In this document: positions 1 to 7,814 of the stretch, in pieces | How positions within the stretch are numbered: position 1 is the first letter of the stretch | Layout of the letters: every line of letters begins with the position of its first letter | From: SZUA-37 sp964472525 | GTDB lineage: Bacteria > Pseudomonadota > Gammaproteobacteria > UBA6429 > Thiohalophilaceae | NCBI GenBank assembly: GCA_964472525.1 | Contig: CAYYLL010000001.1 | Span: 62,001-126,000, forward strand | Length of the DNA: 64,000 bases | Direction: 5' to 3' | Made by a program: the position numbers and the translations under genes | The notes under the pieces: generated by a model | The model's input: only the letters and a program-made list of their open reading frames with translations | Databases searched by the model: none | Told to the model about the DNA's origin: nothing

Positions 1-402
1 GCCGAAATGCTGGATAAGCCTATCGGTGACGTAAAACGGATGTTGGGATTAAATGAACGCATTACCTCGGTTGATTCACCCATTGGTCCCGATGGTGAAA
101 ATTCATTACTCGATGCGATCCCCGATGATGCCAATAACGATCCCATTCTTTTACTCCAGGATAAAGATGTAAAAGACAATATTGAGATTTGGCTTGAAAA
201 GCTCACCGACAAACAGCGAGAGGTTGTTGAGCGCCGTTTCGGTTTGCACGGCCATGATATATCGACACTGGAAGATGTAGGTAATTCCATTGGAGTCACG
301 CGTGAACGTGTTCGCCAAATTCAAATCGAAGCCTTACGTAAATTGCGTGAAATACTGGAAAGTGAGGGTTTTTCGGGAGATGCGCTTTTTAAAGAACAAT
401 AG
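1..402 (+). CDS. rpoS: RNA polymerase sigma factor RpoS, C-terminal part (5' end outside window)
   Basis: The frame is open from base 1, so the gene starts upstream. The visible 133 residues cover the end of sigma region 3 and all of region 4. The stretch LLDAIPDDANNDP followed by LLQDKDV, then KQREVVERRFGLHG and the helix-turn-helix TLEDVGNSIGVTRERVRQIQ, is the RpoS pattern rather than RpoD or RpoH. RpoS is the stationary-phase and general-stress sigma factor; region 4 recognises the -35 element. Nothing upstream (such as the usual nlpD) is visible. Downstream lies a toxin-antitoxin pair with its own promoter. Confidence 0.93.
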   Translation, partial: AEMLDKPIGDVKRMLGLNERITSVDSPIGPDGENSLLDAIPDDANNDPILLLQDKDVKDNIEIWLEKLTDKQREVVERRFGLHGHDISTLEDVGNSIGVTRERVRQIQIEALRKLREILESEGFSGDALFKEQ

Positions 403-444
403 TCTAAATAATCGTAAGCATTTCACTAATGGCTAATATTTACG

Positions 445-472
445 TTGCAAATACATTTTTTATCTATATAAT
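445..472 (+). promoter_or_regulatory. Sigma-70 promoter of the RES/Xre toxin-antitoxin pair
   Basis: TTGCAA at 445-450 and TATAAT at 467-472 are separated by 16 bases. They lie 35 bases before the antitoxin start. This is the best -35/-10 pair in the rpoS-antitoxin gap and suggests the pair has its own promoter. Seen by eye only. Confidence 0.6.
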
Positions 473-485
473 GTAGTATATACAT
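471..485. promoter_or_regulatory. Inverted repeat overlapping the -10 box, candidate antitoxin operator
   Basis: ATGTA at 471-475 and TACAT at 481-485 form an inverted repeat with a 5-base centre (GTATA). It overlaps the end of the -10 box. Antitoxins of this family usually repress their own promoter, so this is a reasonable operator candidate. The arms are short and the role is inferred. Confidence 0.4.
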
Positions 486-506
486 CGTATTTAAGGGGTG
501 TTTATA

Positions 507-863
507 ATGAGCGTAGCAATCCATGCGGTTTTAAGCGAAGAAAAGGTACTGGCAAAGGCATTTACGAATGCAGGTAAGGCTTTGGGTGTGCCTCAGGCCG
601 ATTTAGGTCGGATTATTGGCAAAGATCGTAGTAATTTCCGCAATGGTATTGACCCAAAAACAAAATCAGGCGAACTAGCGTTATTATTTATACGCTGTTA
701 CCGCAGCTTGTTTGCGCTAGTTGGAGGGCAAGCCCAAGACATGCAGCATTGGATGCAGACCGAAAATAGCCACACGGGTGGCATACCGACGGAACAAATA
801 AAAACCGTAACGGGGTTAGCCTATGTGGTGGAATACCTCGATGCAATCCGTGCAAAAATTTAA
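507..863 (+). CDS. Xre/MbcA/ParS-type antitoxin (DUF2384 family)
   Basis: A protein of 118 residues that should bind and neutralise the RES toxin encoded next. The N-terminal half carries a helix-turn-helix-like region (KALGVPQADLGRIIGKDRS). The C-terminal half has the DUF2384 pattern, including LFIRCYRSLFALVGG and a tail ending YVVEYLDAIRAKI; this C-terminal domain normally plugs the toxin active site. The ATG at 507 was chosen because AAGGGG (493-498) sits 8 bases before it. A GTG at 498 would add three residues but overlaps that Shine-Dalgarno. The toxin starts 21 bases downstream, as in a typical two-gene operon. Family membership is read from sequence pattern; DNA binding is inferred. 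Confidence 0.82.
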   Translation: MSVAIHAVLSEEKVLAKAFTNAGKALGVPQADLGRIIGKDRSNFRNGIDPKTKSGELALLFIRCYRSLFALVGGQAQDMQHWMQTENSHTGGIPTEQIKTVTGLAYVVEYLDAIRAKI

Positions 864-884
864 ACAGGCTTAAAAAATAAAGAT

Positions 885-1637
885 ATGGATATCTGGGTAC
901 GGAGCAATGCACAACAACATATCACCACCATTAGTGATGACTTTGTACGTATCGTGGAAAGTCAGCAACAAATCGCCACGACCCGCATTGTCGACTCTCT
1001 TGAAGAACAGGCAATTTTGGAGTTGCTGTTAGAAACAACCAAGCCACCTGTCATGAGTAATACTCGCCATCTGCACTATTTATTTTCAACCCCGTTTCGC
1101 TATCCACCGTTAAAGCACGGTTCTCGTTTTGGGTCTCGATTTGAACCGAGCTTGTTATATGGCTCTAAAACCATCGAAACCTTATTAATTGAATGCAGTT
1201 ATTATCGTTTTTTGTTTTGGAACGGGATGATGGAGCCACCTAAATCTAAAAAATTTATTACTGAACACACCGTATTTGCCGGGCGGTATTATTCAGAAAA
1301 AGGACTGCGGCTACACGATATTGCCTTTAGTGAACACAGCGATGCTTTGCGGCATCCTGCCAGTTACACGGTTACCCAGACATTGGGGAGTGCCATGCGC
1401 GAAGCAGGAATAGAAGCCTTTGAATATTCGTCGGCAAGGGATGTAAAAAAAGGTATTAATATCGCTCTTTATACCGCCAATGCCTTAATGGTTAACGAGC
1501 CTTTATATAAGAGTCAATGGATATGCAGCACCACCGCCAATAATGTGCGCTTTTCCAGTCGGGATGACAGCAAGGTTTATGGTTTTAATATCAATGAATT
1601 TACGGTTGATGGGGCTTTACCCTCAGCGGCTGTTTAA
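885..1637 (+). CDS. RES-domain toxin (predicted NAD-degrading)
   Basis: A 250-residue RES-domain protein. The domain core is at residues 79-110: GSRFGSRFEPSLLYGS, then IETLLIECSYYRF. It supplies the conserved Arg (R81/R85), Tyr (Y92) and Glu (E103) that name the family. Studied RES toxins of this operon type consume NAD+ by phosphorolysis or hydrolysis and stop growth when free of antitoxin. The antitoxin-first order and 21-base spacing fit that model. The reading frame is intact, so the toxin is probably functional. It converges on the next gene, and the two stop codons overlap by 4 bases. Confidence 0.85.
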   Translation: MDIWVRSNAQQHITTISDDFVRIVESQQQIATTRIVDSLEEQAILELLLETTKPPVMSNTRHLHYLFSTPFRYPPLKHGSRFGSRFEPSLLYGSKTIETLLIECSYYRFLFWNGMMEPPKSKKFITEHTVFAGRYYSEKGLRLHDIAFSEHSDALRHPASYTVTQTLGSAMREAGIEAFEYSSARDVKKGINIALYTANALMVNEPLYKSQWICSTTANNVRFSSRDDSKVYGFNINEFTVDGALPSAAV

Positions 1638-2044
1638 ATTATTAATAATCCGGCCACTACAAAACGATTCTCTGAAACCAGTACATTAAAAGTACGGCAG
1701 GCAGAGGCGGTATTCATCACCTCAACACCAATACCGGCTTGGTGAAATGACTGCAAGGCCTGATGGTCGGGGAAGGTCAGGTTTTTGCCAGTGCCAAGAA
1801 TCACCAACTCGGGTTGTTGTGAAATCAGTAGTTTAAAGCTTTCTAACGACCATTCACTGACGGCGCTGTATTGCCACTGCTCGATAATTTGGTTGGGCGT
1901 GAGTATAAAACTGCTTTTCATCGACTGAATATGATTGCCGCTTGTTTCGCTATTTTGGTTGCCTGAAAGGGCAATATTGATTTCACCGCTGTCATAACTT
2001 TGGATAACCAATTTATGGGTCGTTTCGAGGTTAAATTGGGTCAT
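1634..2044 (-). CDS. Mth938-like domain protein (DUF498 family)
   Basis: A 136-residue protein of the Mth938/NDUFAF3-like fold. The signature is in the second half: PELVILGTGKNLTFPD, then GIGVEVMNTASACRTFNVLVSE. The mitochondrial relative NDUFAF3 helps assemble respiratory complex I. The bacterial role is not settled, so none is assigned. The length is normal for the family. It is divergent from alaC, with 126 bases between the starts, and overlaps the RES toxin stop by 4 bases. Confidence 0.8.
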   Translation of the reverse strand: MTQFNLETTHKLVIQSYDSGEINIALSGNQNSETSGNHIQSMKSSFILTPNQIIEQWQYSAVSEWSLESFKLLISQQPELVILGTGKNLTFPDHQALQSFHQAGIGVEVMNTASACRTFNVLVSENRFVVAGLLII

Positions 2045-2170
2045 GCGTTAATATTCCTATCCTAACAATTTATTGAAAAACAACGTTTTATGTTGAGACG
2101 ATTTTACGGCATAATGCGTAGTTTATTTCATTTATAAGCAAATTTTTGCAAAATAACAGGTTATCAGGCT

Positions 2171-3352
2171 TTGATTGAAGATTTTCCCCGAATTAAGCGG
2201 CTTCCGCCCTATGTTTTTAACATTGTTAACGAGTTAAAGGCCGAGGCGCGTGCGCGTGGCGAAGATATTATTGATTTTGGGATGGGTAATCCAGATCAGC
2301 CAACGCCTAAACATATTGTCGACAAGCTCGTGGAAGTGGCACAACGTCAGGACACGCATCGCTATTCATTGTCCCGGGGTATTCCGCGTTTACGTCGGGC
2401 AATCTGTCAGTGGTATAAAAAACGCTTTGATGTGGATTTAGATCAAGAAACAGAAGCCATTGTTACCATTGGTTCCAAAGAGGGCCTGGCCCATCTGGCA
2501 ATGGCAACTGTCGGGCCGGGGGATGCCGTATTGGTGCCGAACCCCGCGTACCCAATCCATCCTTATGGTTTTATTATTGCCGGTGCCGATATTCGTCATG
2601 TACAAATGACCCCCGACAATGACTTTTTTGAAGAACTTGAAAAAGCGATTAAAGATTCTTGGCCAAAGCCAAAAATGTTGGTGCTTAATTTCCCCGGCAA
2701 TCCAACAACACAATGTGTTGAGCTAGAATTTTTCGAAAAAGTGGTGGCCATCGCCAAAGAACATCAAATTTGGGTGGTGCATGACTTGGCTTATGCCGAC
2801 ATCGTTTTTGACGGTTATAAAGCACCGTCTATTTTGCAAGTACCCGGCGCGCGTGAAGTGGCAGTTGAATTTTTCTCGCTATCCAAAAGTTATAATATGC
2901 CGGGTTGGCGAGTGGGTTTTATGGTGGGTAACTCTATTTTAGTGGCAGCACTGGCCAGAATGAAATCCTATCTGGATTATGGCATGTTCACCCCGATTCA
3001 GGTTGCGGCTATTGCTGCATTAGAAGGTCCGCAGGAATGTGTGACCGAAATTTGTGATATGTATCGTAAACGTCGTGATGTTTTATGTGAAGGTTTGTGT
3101 GCATTGGGTTGGCAAGTTGAAAAACCCAAAGCCACCATGTTTGTCTGGGCTCCCATTCCTGAACAGTATCAACATTTAGGTTCGTTAGAGTTTTCGAAAT
3201 TATTATTAAAAGAAGCAAAAGTAGCTGTATCACCCGGTATCGGTTTTGGTGATTATGGTGACAGCTATGTGCGTTTTGGTTTAATAGAAAATGAACATCG
3301 TACCCGTCAGGCCATTCGTGGTATTCGTGATATGTTTCGGATAGAAGATTAA
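2171..3352 (+). CDS. alaC: Alanine transaminase AlaC (class I/II aminotransferase)
   Basis: A 393-residue PLP-dependent aminotransferase that most resembles AlaC, which makes alanine from pyruvate with glutamate as donor. Visible family marks are the N-terminal FPRIKRLPPYVFN, GMGNPDQPTP, NFPGNPTTQ, the aspartate of HDLAYADIVFDG that pairs with the PLP nitrogen, and SLSKSYNMPGWRVG, whose lysine forms the Schiff base. The start is TTG at 2171, with ACAGG ten bases upstream. AlaC-like genes often precede hom and thrC in gammaproteobacteria, as here. Specificity for alanine rests on family resemblance only. Confidence 0.88.
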   Translation: MIEDFPRIKRLPPYVFNIVNELKAEARARGEDIIDFGMGNPDQPTPKHIVDKLVEVAQRQDTHRYSLSRGIPRLRRAICQWYKKRFDVDLDQETEAIVTIGSKEGLAHLAMATVGPGDAVLVPNPAYPIHPYGFIIAGADIRHVQMTPDNDFFEELEKAIKDSWPKPKMLVLNFPGNPTTQCVELEFFEKVVAIAKEHQIWVVHDLAYADIVFDGYKAPSILQVPGAREVAVEFFSLSKSYNMPGWRVGFMVGNSILVAALARMKSYLDYGMFTPIQVAAIAALEGPQECVTEICDMYRKRRDVLCEGLCALGWQVEKPKATMFVWAPIPEQYQHLGSLEFSKLLLKEAKVAVSPGIGFGDYGDSYVRFGLIENEHRTRQAIRGIRDMFRIED

Positions 3353-3385
3353 TTAATGAAATTCAGTACAGATTTTAATTGAGGT

Positions 3386-3413
3386 TGTCATACCTGCGAA
3401 GGCGGGAATGACA
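3386..3413. repeat. REP-like palindrome between alaC and hom
   Basis: A 28-base imperfect palindrome beginning TGTCAT and ending ATGACA, with a central GCGAAGGCG. It is of the widespread TCATTCCCGC...GCGGGAATGA class of short dispersed repeats. It lies in the 86-base gap and could form a hairpin in the transcript. A decayed relative is at 16086-16113. Confidence 0.6.
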
Positions 3414-3438
3414 TATAAGTAATAAGAGGTTAGGAATT

Positions 3439-4749
3439 TTGAAACCAGTAAAGGTTGGCGTTTTAGGTTTAGGCACCGTAGGTAGTGGAACAGTGAATGT
3501 TCTGCAACGCAATGCAGATGAAATTTCGCGTCGTGCAGGGCGTGGTATCGAAGTGAGCTATGCTGCCGCACGTGATATTAATAAAAAACGTGACTGTGAT
3601 GTGTCGGCTATTCATGTTGTTGCCGATCCAAATGAGGTTGTTACCCATGCCGACATTGATATTATTGTCGAACTGATTGGTGGCGACACTTTGGCGAAAG
3701 AGTTAGTTTTAAAAGCAATCGATAACGGCAAACATATTGTGACCGCGAATAAAGCCTTAATTGCCAAACACGGCAACGAAATTTTTGCTGCGGCACAGGC
3801 AAAAGGTGTGATGGTTGCGTTTGAAGCAGCGGTGGCCGGAGGCATTCCTATTATTAAAGCTATCCGTGAAGGTTTGGCGGGTAACTCTATTGAATGGTTA
3901 GCCGGTATTATTAATGGTACGGGTAATTTTATTTTAACCGAGATGCGTGACAAAGGTCGTGACTTTGCCGATGTGTTAGCAGAAGCACAGGCACTTGGTT
4001 ATGCCGAAGCCGATCCCACTTTTGATGTTGAAGGGATTGATGCAGCACATAAGTTAACCATTCTTGCGTCCATTGCATTCGGTATTCCCTTGCAGTTTGA
4101 AGCAGCCTACACCGAAGGCATTAGCAAAGTGTCGCAAGACGATGTGACCTATGCAGAAGAACTGGGTTATCGAATTAAACATTTAGGTATTAGCCGTCGA
4201 ACAGCAGAAGGTGTTGAATTACGTGTGCATCCTACTCTTATTCCTGAACGTCGTTTAATTGCCAATGTAGATGGTGTAATGAATGCCGTCTTAGTGCAGG
4301 GTGACGCAGTCGGCCCGACACTTTATTACGGTGCCGGTGCCGGTGCTGAACCCACTGCCTCGGCAGTGGTGGCCGATATTGTCGATGTGGTGCGGGTGTT
4401 AACCAGTGACCCTGATAATCGTGTTCCTCACTTAGCCTTTCAGGCTGATTCATTGTCGGACATTGCTATACTACCGATGGAAAAAGTTGAAACAGCGTAT
4501 TACCTGCGTATGCAAGCGGACGATAAGCCCGGTGTGCTTGCCGAAGTTACCCGCATTTTGGGTGAAAAAGAGATCAGTATTGAAGCGATTATTCAGAAAG
4601 AACCAATGGCCGGTTCGGATAAAGCCAATATTATTATCTTAACGCATCGCGTGTTGGAAAATAATATGAACAAAGCACTGAATGAAGTAGAAGCGTTAAA
4701 TACAATTCAGGGTGAAGTGACTCGTATTCGCGTTGAAAGTTTAGGATAA
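3439..4749 (+). CDS. hom: Homoserine dehydrogenase
   Basis: A 436-residue enzyme that reduces aspartate semialdehyde to homoserine, the branch point toward threonine and methionine. The NAD(P)-binding Rossmann motif GLGTVGSGTV is at residues 10-19. The catalytic domain contains GNFILTEM and EAQALGYAEADPTFDVEG. A C-terminal ACT domain starts near residue 350 (YYLRMQADDKPGVLAEV), so allosteric inhibition by threonine is likely. The start is TTG at 3439, preceded by AAGAGG at 3424-3429. Its partner thrC follows after a palindromic repeat of about 116 bases, so the two may be co-transcribed through the repeat. Confidence 0.95.
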   Translation: MKPVKVGVLGLGTVGSGTVNVLQRNADEISRRAGRGIEVSYAAARDINKKRDCDVSAIHVVADPNEVVTHADIDIIVELIGGDTLAKELVLKAIDNGKHIVTANKALIAKHGNEIFAAAQAKGVMVAFEAAVAGGIPIIKAIREGLAGNSIEWLAGIINGTGNFILTEMRDKGRDFADVLAEAQALGYAEADPTFDVEGIDAAHKLTILASIAFGIPLQFEAAYTEGISKVSQDDVTYAEELGYRIKHLGISRRTAEGVELRVHPTLIPERRLIANVDGVMNAVLVQGDAVGPTLYYGAGAGAEPTASAVVADIVDVVRVLTSDPDNRVPHLAFQADSLSDIAILPMEKVETAYYLRMQADDKPGVLAEVTRILGEKEISIEAIIQKEPMAGSDKANIIILTHRVLENNMNKALNEVEALNTIQGEVTRIRVESLG

Positions 4750-4757
4750 AAGTTAAT

Positions 4758-4873
4758 CGTCATTGCGAGCGAACAGAGTAAGCGCGGCAATCTTAAAGAT
4801 AAGTGGCATACTGAATAAGATTGCCGCGTCAGAATTAAAAATAAATTTTTTTTAATTCTTTCTCACAATGACG
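4758..4873. repeat. Composite palindromic repeat (MITE-like) between hom and thrC
   Basis: A 116-base element with nested inverted repeats. The outer arms are CGTCATTGCGAG (4758-4769) and CTCACAATGACG (4862-4873), with one mismatch. The inner arms CGCGGCAATCTTA (4783-4795) and TAAGATTGCCGCG (4816-4828) are a perfect 13-bp pair. AGAATTAAAA (4831-4840) pairs with TTTTAATTCT (4850-4859). The outer sequence resembles the CGTCATTGCGAGCGAA repeats dispersed in many bacterial genomes. No coding capacity was seen. It may act as an mRNA hairpin between the two genes. Confidence 0.75.
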
Positions 4874-4931
4874 GACAATGTTTTATATTGGTACTATAGA
4901 ATTTAAAAAGTTTAAGTTTGGGAGAAATAAA

Positions 4932-6008
4932 ATGACCATGCGTCCTCGTTATACCGGTTTAATTGATAGATACCGCGATCGTCTTCCTGTGCATGATGAC
5001 ACGCGTATTATTAGTTTAGGTGAAGGTAACACACCTTTAATTCGTTTAAATAATATTCCTCGCATCATTGGTAAAGAGGTAGATATTTATGTGAAGTACG
5101 AAGGTTTAAATCCAACGGGATCTTTTAAAGATCGTGGTATGACCATGGCCGTAACTAAAGCTGTTGAACAAGGCAGTAAAGCTATTATTTGTGCTTCAAC
5201 GGGTAACACTTCAGCAGCAGCAGCAGCTTATGCCGCGCGTGCTGGCATTACCGCATTCGTATTAATCCCCGAAGGTAAAATTGCACTCGGTAAACTTGCG
5301 CAAGCGATGATGCACGGAGCTACCGTATTACAAATTAATGGTAACTTCGATGTGGGTATGCAACTAGTAAAAGAAGTGGGTGAGGATGCACCGGTTACGA
5401 TTGTTAATTCCATTAACCCGTTCCGTTTGCAAGGCCAAAAAACAGCAGCTTTTGAAATTGTAGAAGAGTTAGGTTGTGCGCCCGACTTCCATTGTATTCC
5501 TGTTGGTAATGCTGGCAACATCACGGCACACTGGATGGGGTATACCGAGTATCATGAACACGGCATTGTAAACTCACGACCGAAAATGGTCGGTTATCAG
5601 GCGGCCGGTTCTGCGCCCTTTATGCGTGGTGAAATGGTTGACGATCCGGATACGGTTGCAACAGCCATTCGTATTGGTCACCCACAAAGTTGGGATAAAG
5701 CATGGAAAGTTAAAGAAGAATCAGTTGGCTGGTTTGATGAATGTGTCGATGAAGAAATTTTAAAAACACAAAAACTATTAGCCATGAACGAAGGTATCTT
5801 CTGTGAACCTGCATCGGCAACTTCACTCGCAGGTGCTTTAAACGATATTGCAACAGGTAAAATTCCAGAAGGCAGTAAAATCGTTTGCACCTTAACCGGG
5901 CACGGTTTAAAAGATCCAGATACCGCAATTAAACAAAGTGCGCCTGTGTTAACCGTTAAGGCAACACGAGAAGAAGTGACCAAGGCCATTTTGGATAACA
6001 TGACGTAA
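4932..6008 (+). CDS. thrC: Threonine synthase
   Basis: A 358-residue PLP enzyme (fold type II) that converts O-phosphohomoserine to threonine. The PLP lysine lies in NPTGSFKDRGM, and the substrate and cofactor loop is ASTGNTSAAAAAYAARAG. The length matches the short class of ThrC, not the roughly 430-residue E. coli class. The start is the ATG at 4932, with GGAGA at 4921-4925 (6-base spacing). An upstream ATG at 4878 in the same frame has no Shine-Dalgarno, abuts the end of the repeat element and would add a non-conserved tail. recJ follows after 14 bases. Confidence 0.93.
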   Translation: MTMRPRYTGLIDRYRDRLPVHDDTRIISLGEGNTPLIRLNNIPRIIGKEVDIYVKYEGLNPTGSFKDRGMTMAVTKAVEQGSKAIICASTGNTSAAAAAYAARAGITAFVLIPEGKIALGKLAQAMMHGATVLQINGNFDVGMQLVKEVGEDAPVTIVNSINPFRLQGQKTAAFEIVEELGCAPDFHCIPVGNAGNITAHWMGYTEYHEHGIVNSRPKMVGYQAAGSAPFMRGEMVDDPDTVATAIRIGHPQSWDKAWKVKEESVGWFDECVDEEILKTQKLLAMNEGIFCEPASATSLAGALNDIATGKIPEGSKIVCTLTGHGLKDPDTAIKQSAPVLTVKATREEVTKAILDNMT

Positions 6009-6022
6009 TATTTTTCAAGCGC

Positions 6023-7780
6023 GTGGCAGTCGAGAGCTCAAAATCACAACGTAAAGTTTGTCGACGACAACAACCTGAAACGCTCCCTGATTTTTTAGCC
6101 GCATTCCCTCCTGTTCTTGCGCGTGTTTATAGCACGCGCAATATTCATTCGGCCTTTGAGTTAGATAATTCCCTTAAAGGTTTGTTACCGTATCAAAGTT
6201 TGAAAGGCATGGATGATGCCATTAGTCTATTAGTGGATGCTTTGCAAAATAATGAGTCCATTATGATAGTGGGGGACTTTGATGCCGATGGTGCAACCAG
6301 TACTGTTGTTGCTATTCGAGCTTTACGCTTAATGGGGCATTCGAATGTAAGTTATTTGGTACCTAATCGTTTTGAATATGGCTATGGGCTGACACCCGAA
6401 ATTGTCGATGTCGCACAACAGTCGAAGCCGGATATTATTATTACCGTTGATAATGGTATTGCCAGTATCGACGGTGTTGCGCGAGCTAAGCAATACGGCA
6501 TCAAAGTGTTAGTAACGGATCACCATCTACCCGCAGACACGTTGCCCGATGCGGATGCTATCGTCAACCCCAATCAAGTTGGTGATACATTCAAATGTAA
6601 GTCAACGGCAGGTGTCGGTGTGATTTTTTATACGATGATGGCCTTGCGTGTTGCCTTGCGTGACAATGGCTGGTTTACGACTGAACGCCCAGAACCCAAT
6701 TTAGCCGAGTTGCTAGATTTAGTGGCCTTGGGTACGGTTGCCGATGTGGTGCCGCTAGAACACAATAACCGTATTTTAGTAGCTCAAGGCATCGCACGTA
6801 TTCGGGCGGGTAAGGTGTCTGTGGGTCTGAATGCACTGATTAAAGTGGCGGGGCGAAATGCACAGCAGATAAAGGCTTCTGACATGGGTTTTTCGATTGC
6901 CCCAAGAATTAATGCAGCAGGTCGTTTAGAGGATATGTCGATCGGTATTGAATGTTTACTTTGTGATGATGACGTTCATGCAACGGCAATTGCAACCCAA
7001 CTTGATTCACTCAATTATTCGCGGCGTGAAATTGAAGATGAAATGAAACAGCAGGCTTTCGAAATTCTTGATGGCCTTATAAAAATGCAAACGAGTGACG
7101 CAGTGCCAGCCGCACTGTGTTTATACAATCAGGAATGGCATGAAGGTGTGATTGGTATATTGGCGTCGAGAATCAAAGATCATTTTCATCGGCCGGTTAT
7201 TGCGTTTGCGTCAGCAAAAGAAGGTATGCTAAAAGGTTCTGCACGGTCTATTCAAGGTTTGCATCTACGCGATGTATTAGATGAAGTTTCCAAGAAATAT
7301 CCACAGCTAATTGAAAAATTTGGTGGACATGCCATGGCAGCGGGTCTTACGCTTAAAAAAGAAAACTTAAAAGAATTTGAAGATGCTTTTATACAACAAG
7401 TTGATGCGCATTTAACCGATGATAAATTACAAAATATATTGCTAACGGATGGGGATTTGGATAATAGTGAAATTAATTTATCGACGGCCGAACTGATCCA
7501 GAACTCAGGTCCTTGGGGGCAATTATTTCCCGAACCTGCTTTTGACGGGGTGTTTGAAATTGTTAATAAACGTATTGTCGCTGAAAAACATTTAAAATTA
7601 GTATTACGTTGTGGTGATTCAAGCGACGTTATTGATGCAATTGCCTTTAATGTTACCGATGCAAACTGGCCTGCGGATGTGACCCATGTGGATACCGTTT
7701 ATCGACTTGACGTGAATGAATTTAGAGGGAATCGAACAGCACAGTTAATGGTCGAATATATTGAACCGGTAATGAATTAA
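6023..7780 (+). CDS. recJ: Single-stranded-DNA-specific exonuclease RecJ
   Basis: A 585-residue 5'-3' single-strand DNA exonuclease of the DHH family, used in recombination, mismatch and base-excision repair. Metal-binding motifs are visible in order: GDFDADGATST, ITVDNGI, VTDHHLP and LVALGTVADVVPL. The DHHA1-type region has GGHAMAAG, and a C-terminal OB-like part ends the protein. The start is taken as GTG at 6023: the N-terminus aligns with the E. coli protein from there, though no clear Shine-Dalgarno is visible. It sits between thrC and prfB, and the recJ-prfB-lysS order is conserved in E. coli. Confidence 0.95.
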   Translation: MAVESSKSQRKVCRRQQPETLPDFLAAFPPVLARVYSTRNIHSAFELDNSLKGLLPYQSLKGMDDAISLLVDALQNNESIMIVGDFDADGATSTVVAIRALRLMGHSNVSYLVPNRFEYGYGLTPEIVDVAQQSKPDIIITVDNGIASIDGVARAKQYGIKVLVTDHHLPADTLPDADAIVNPNQVGDTFKCKSTAGVGVIFYTMMALRVALRDNGWFTTERPEPNLAELLDLVALGTVADVVPLEHNNRILVAQGIARIRAGKVSVGLNALIKVAGRNAQQIKASDMGFSIAPRINAAGRLEDMSIGIECLLCDDDVHATAIATQLDSLNYSRREIEDEMKQQAFEILDGLIKMQTSDAVPAALCLYNQEWHEGVIGILASRIKDHFHRPVIAFASAKEGMLKGSARSIQGLHLRDVLDEVSKKYPQLIEKFGGHAMAAGLTLKKENLKEFEDAFIQQVDAHLTDDKLQNILLTDGDLDNSEINLSTAELIQNSGPWGQLFPEPAFDGVFEIVNKRIVAEKHLKLVLRCGDSSDVIDAIAFNVTDANWPADVTHVDTVYRLDVNEFRGNRTAQLMVEYIEPVMN

Positions 7781-7814
7781 ATCAATTATATTTAAAATTT
7801 TTAGAGAAAATAAA

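Noticed and set aside
4878..4931. N-terminal extension of thrC from an upstream ATG
   Set aside because: It lacks a Shine-Dalgarno and starts just after the repeat element, while GGAGA lies at the right distance before ATG 4932, where the conserved protein begins.
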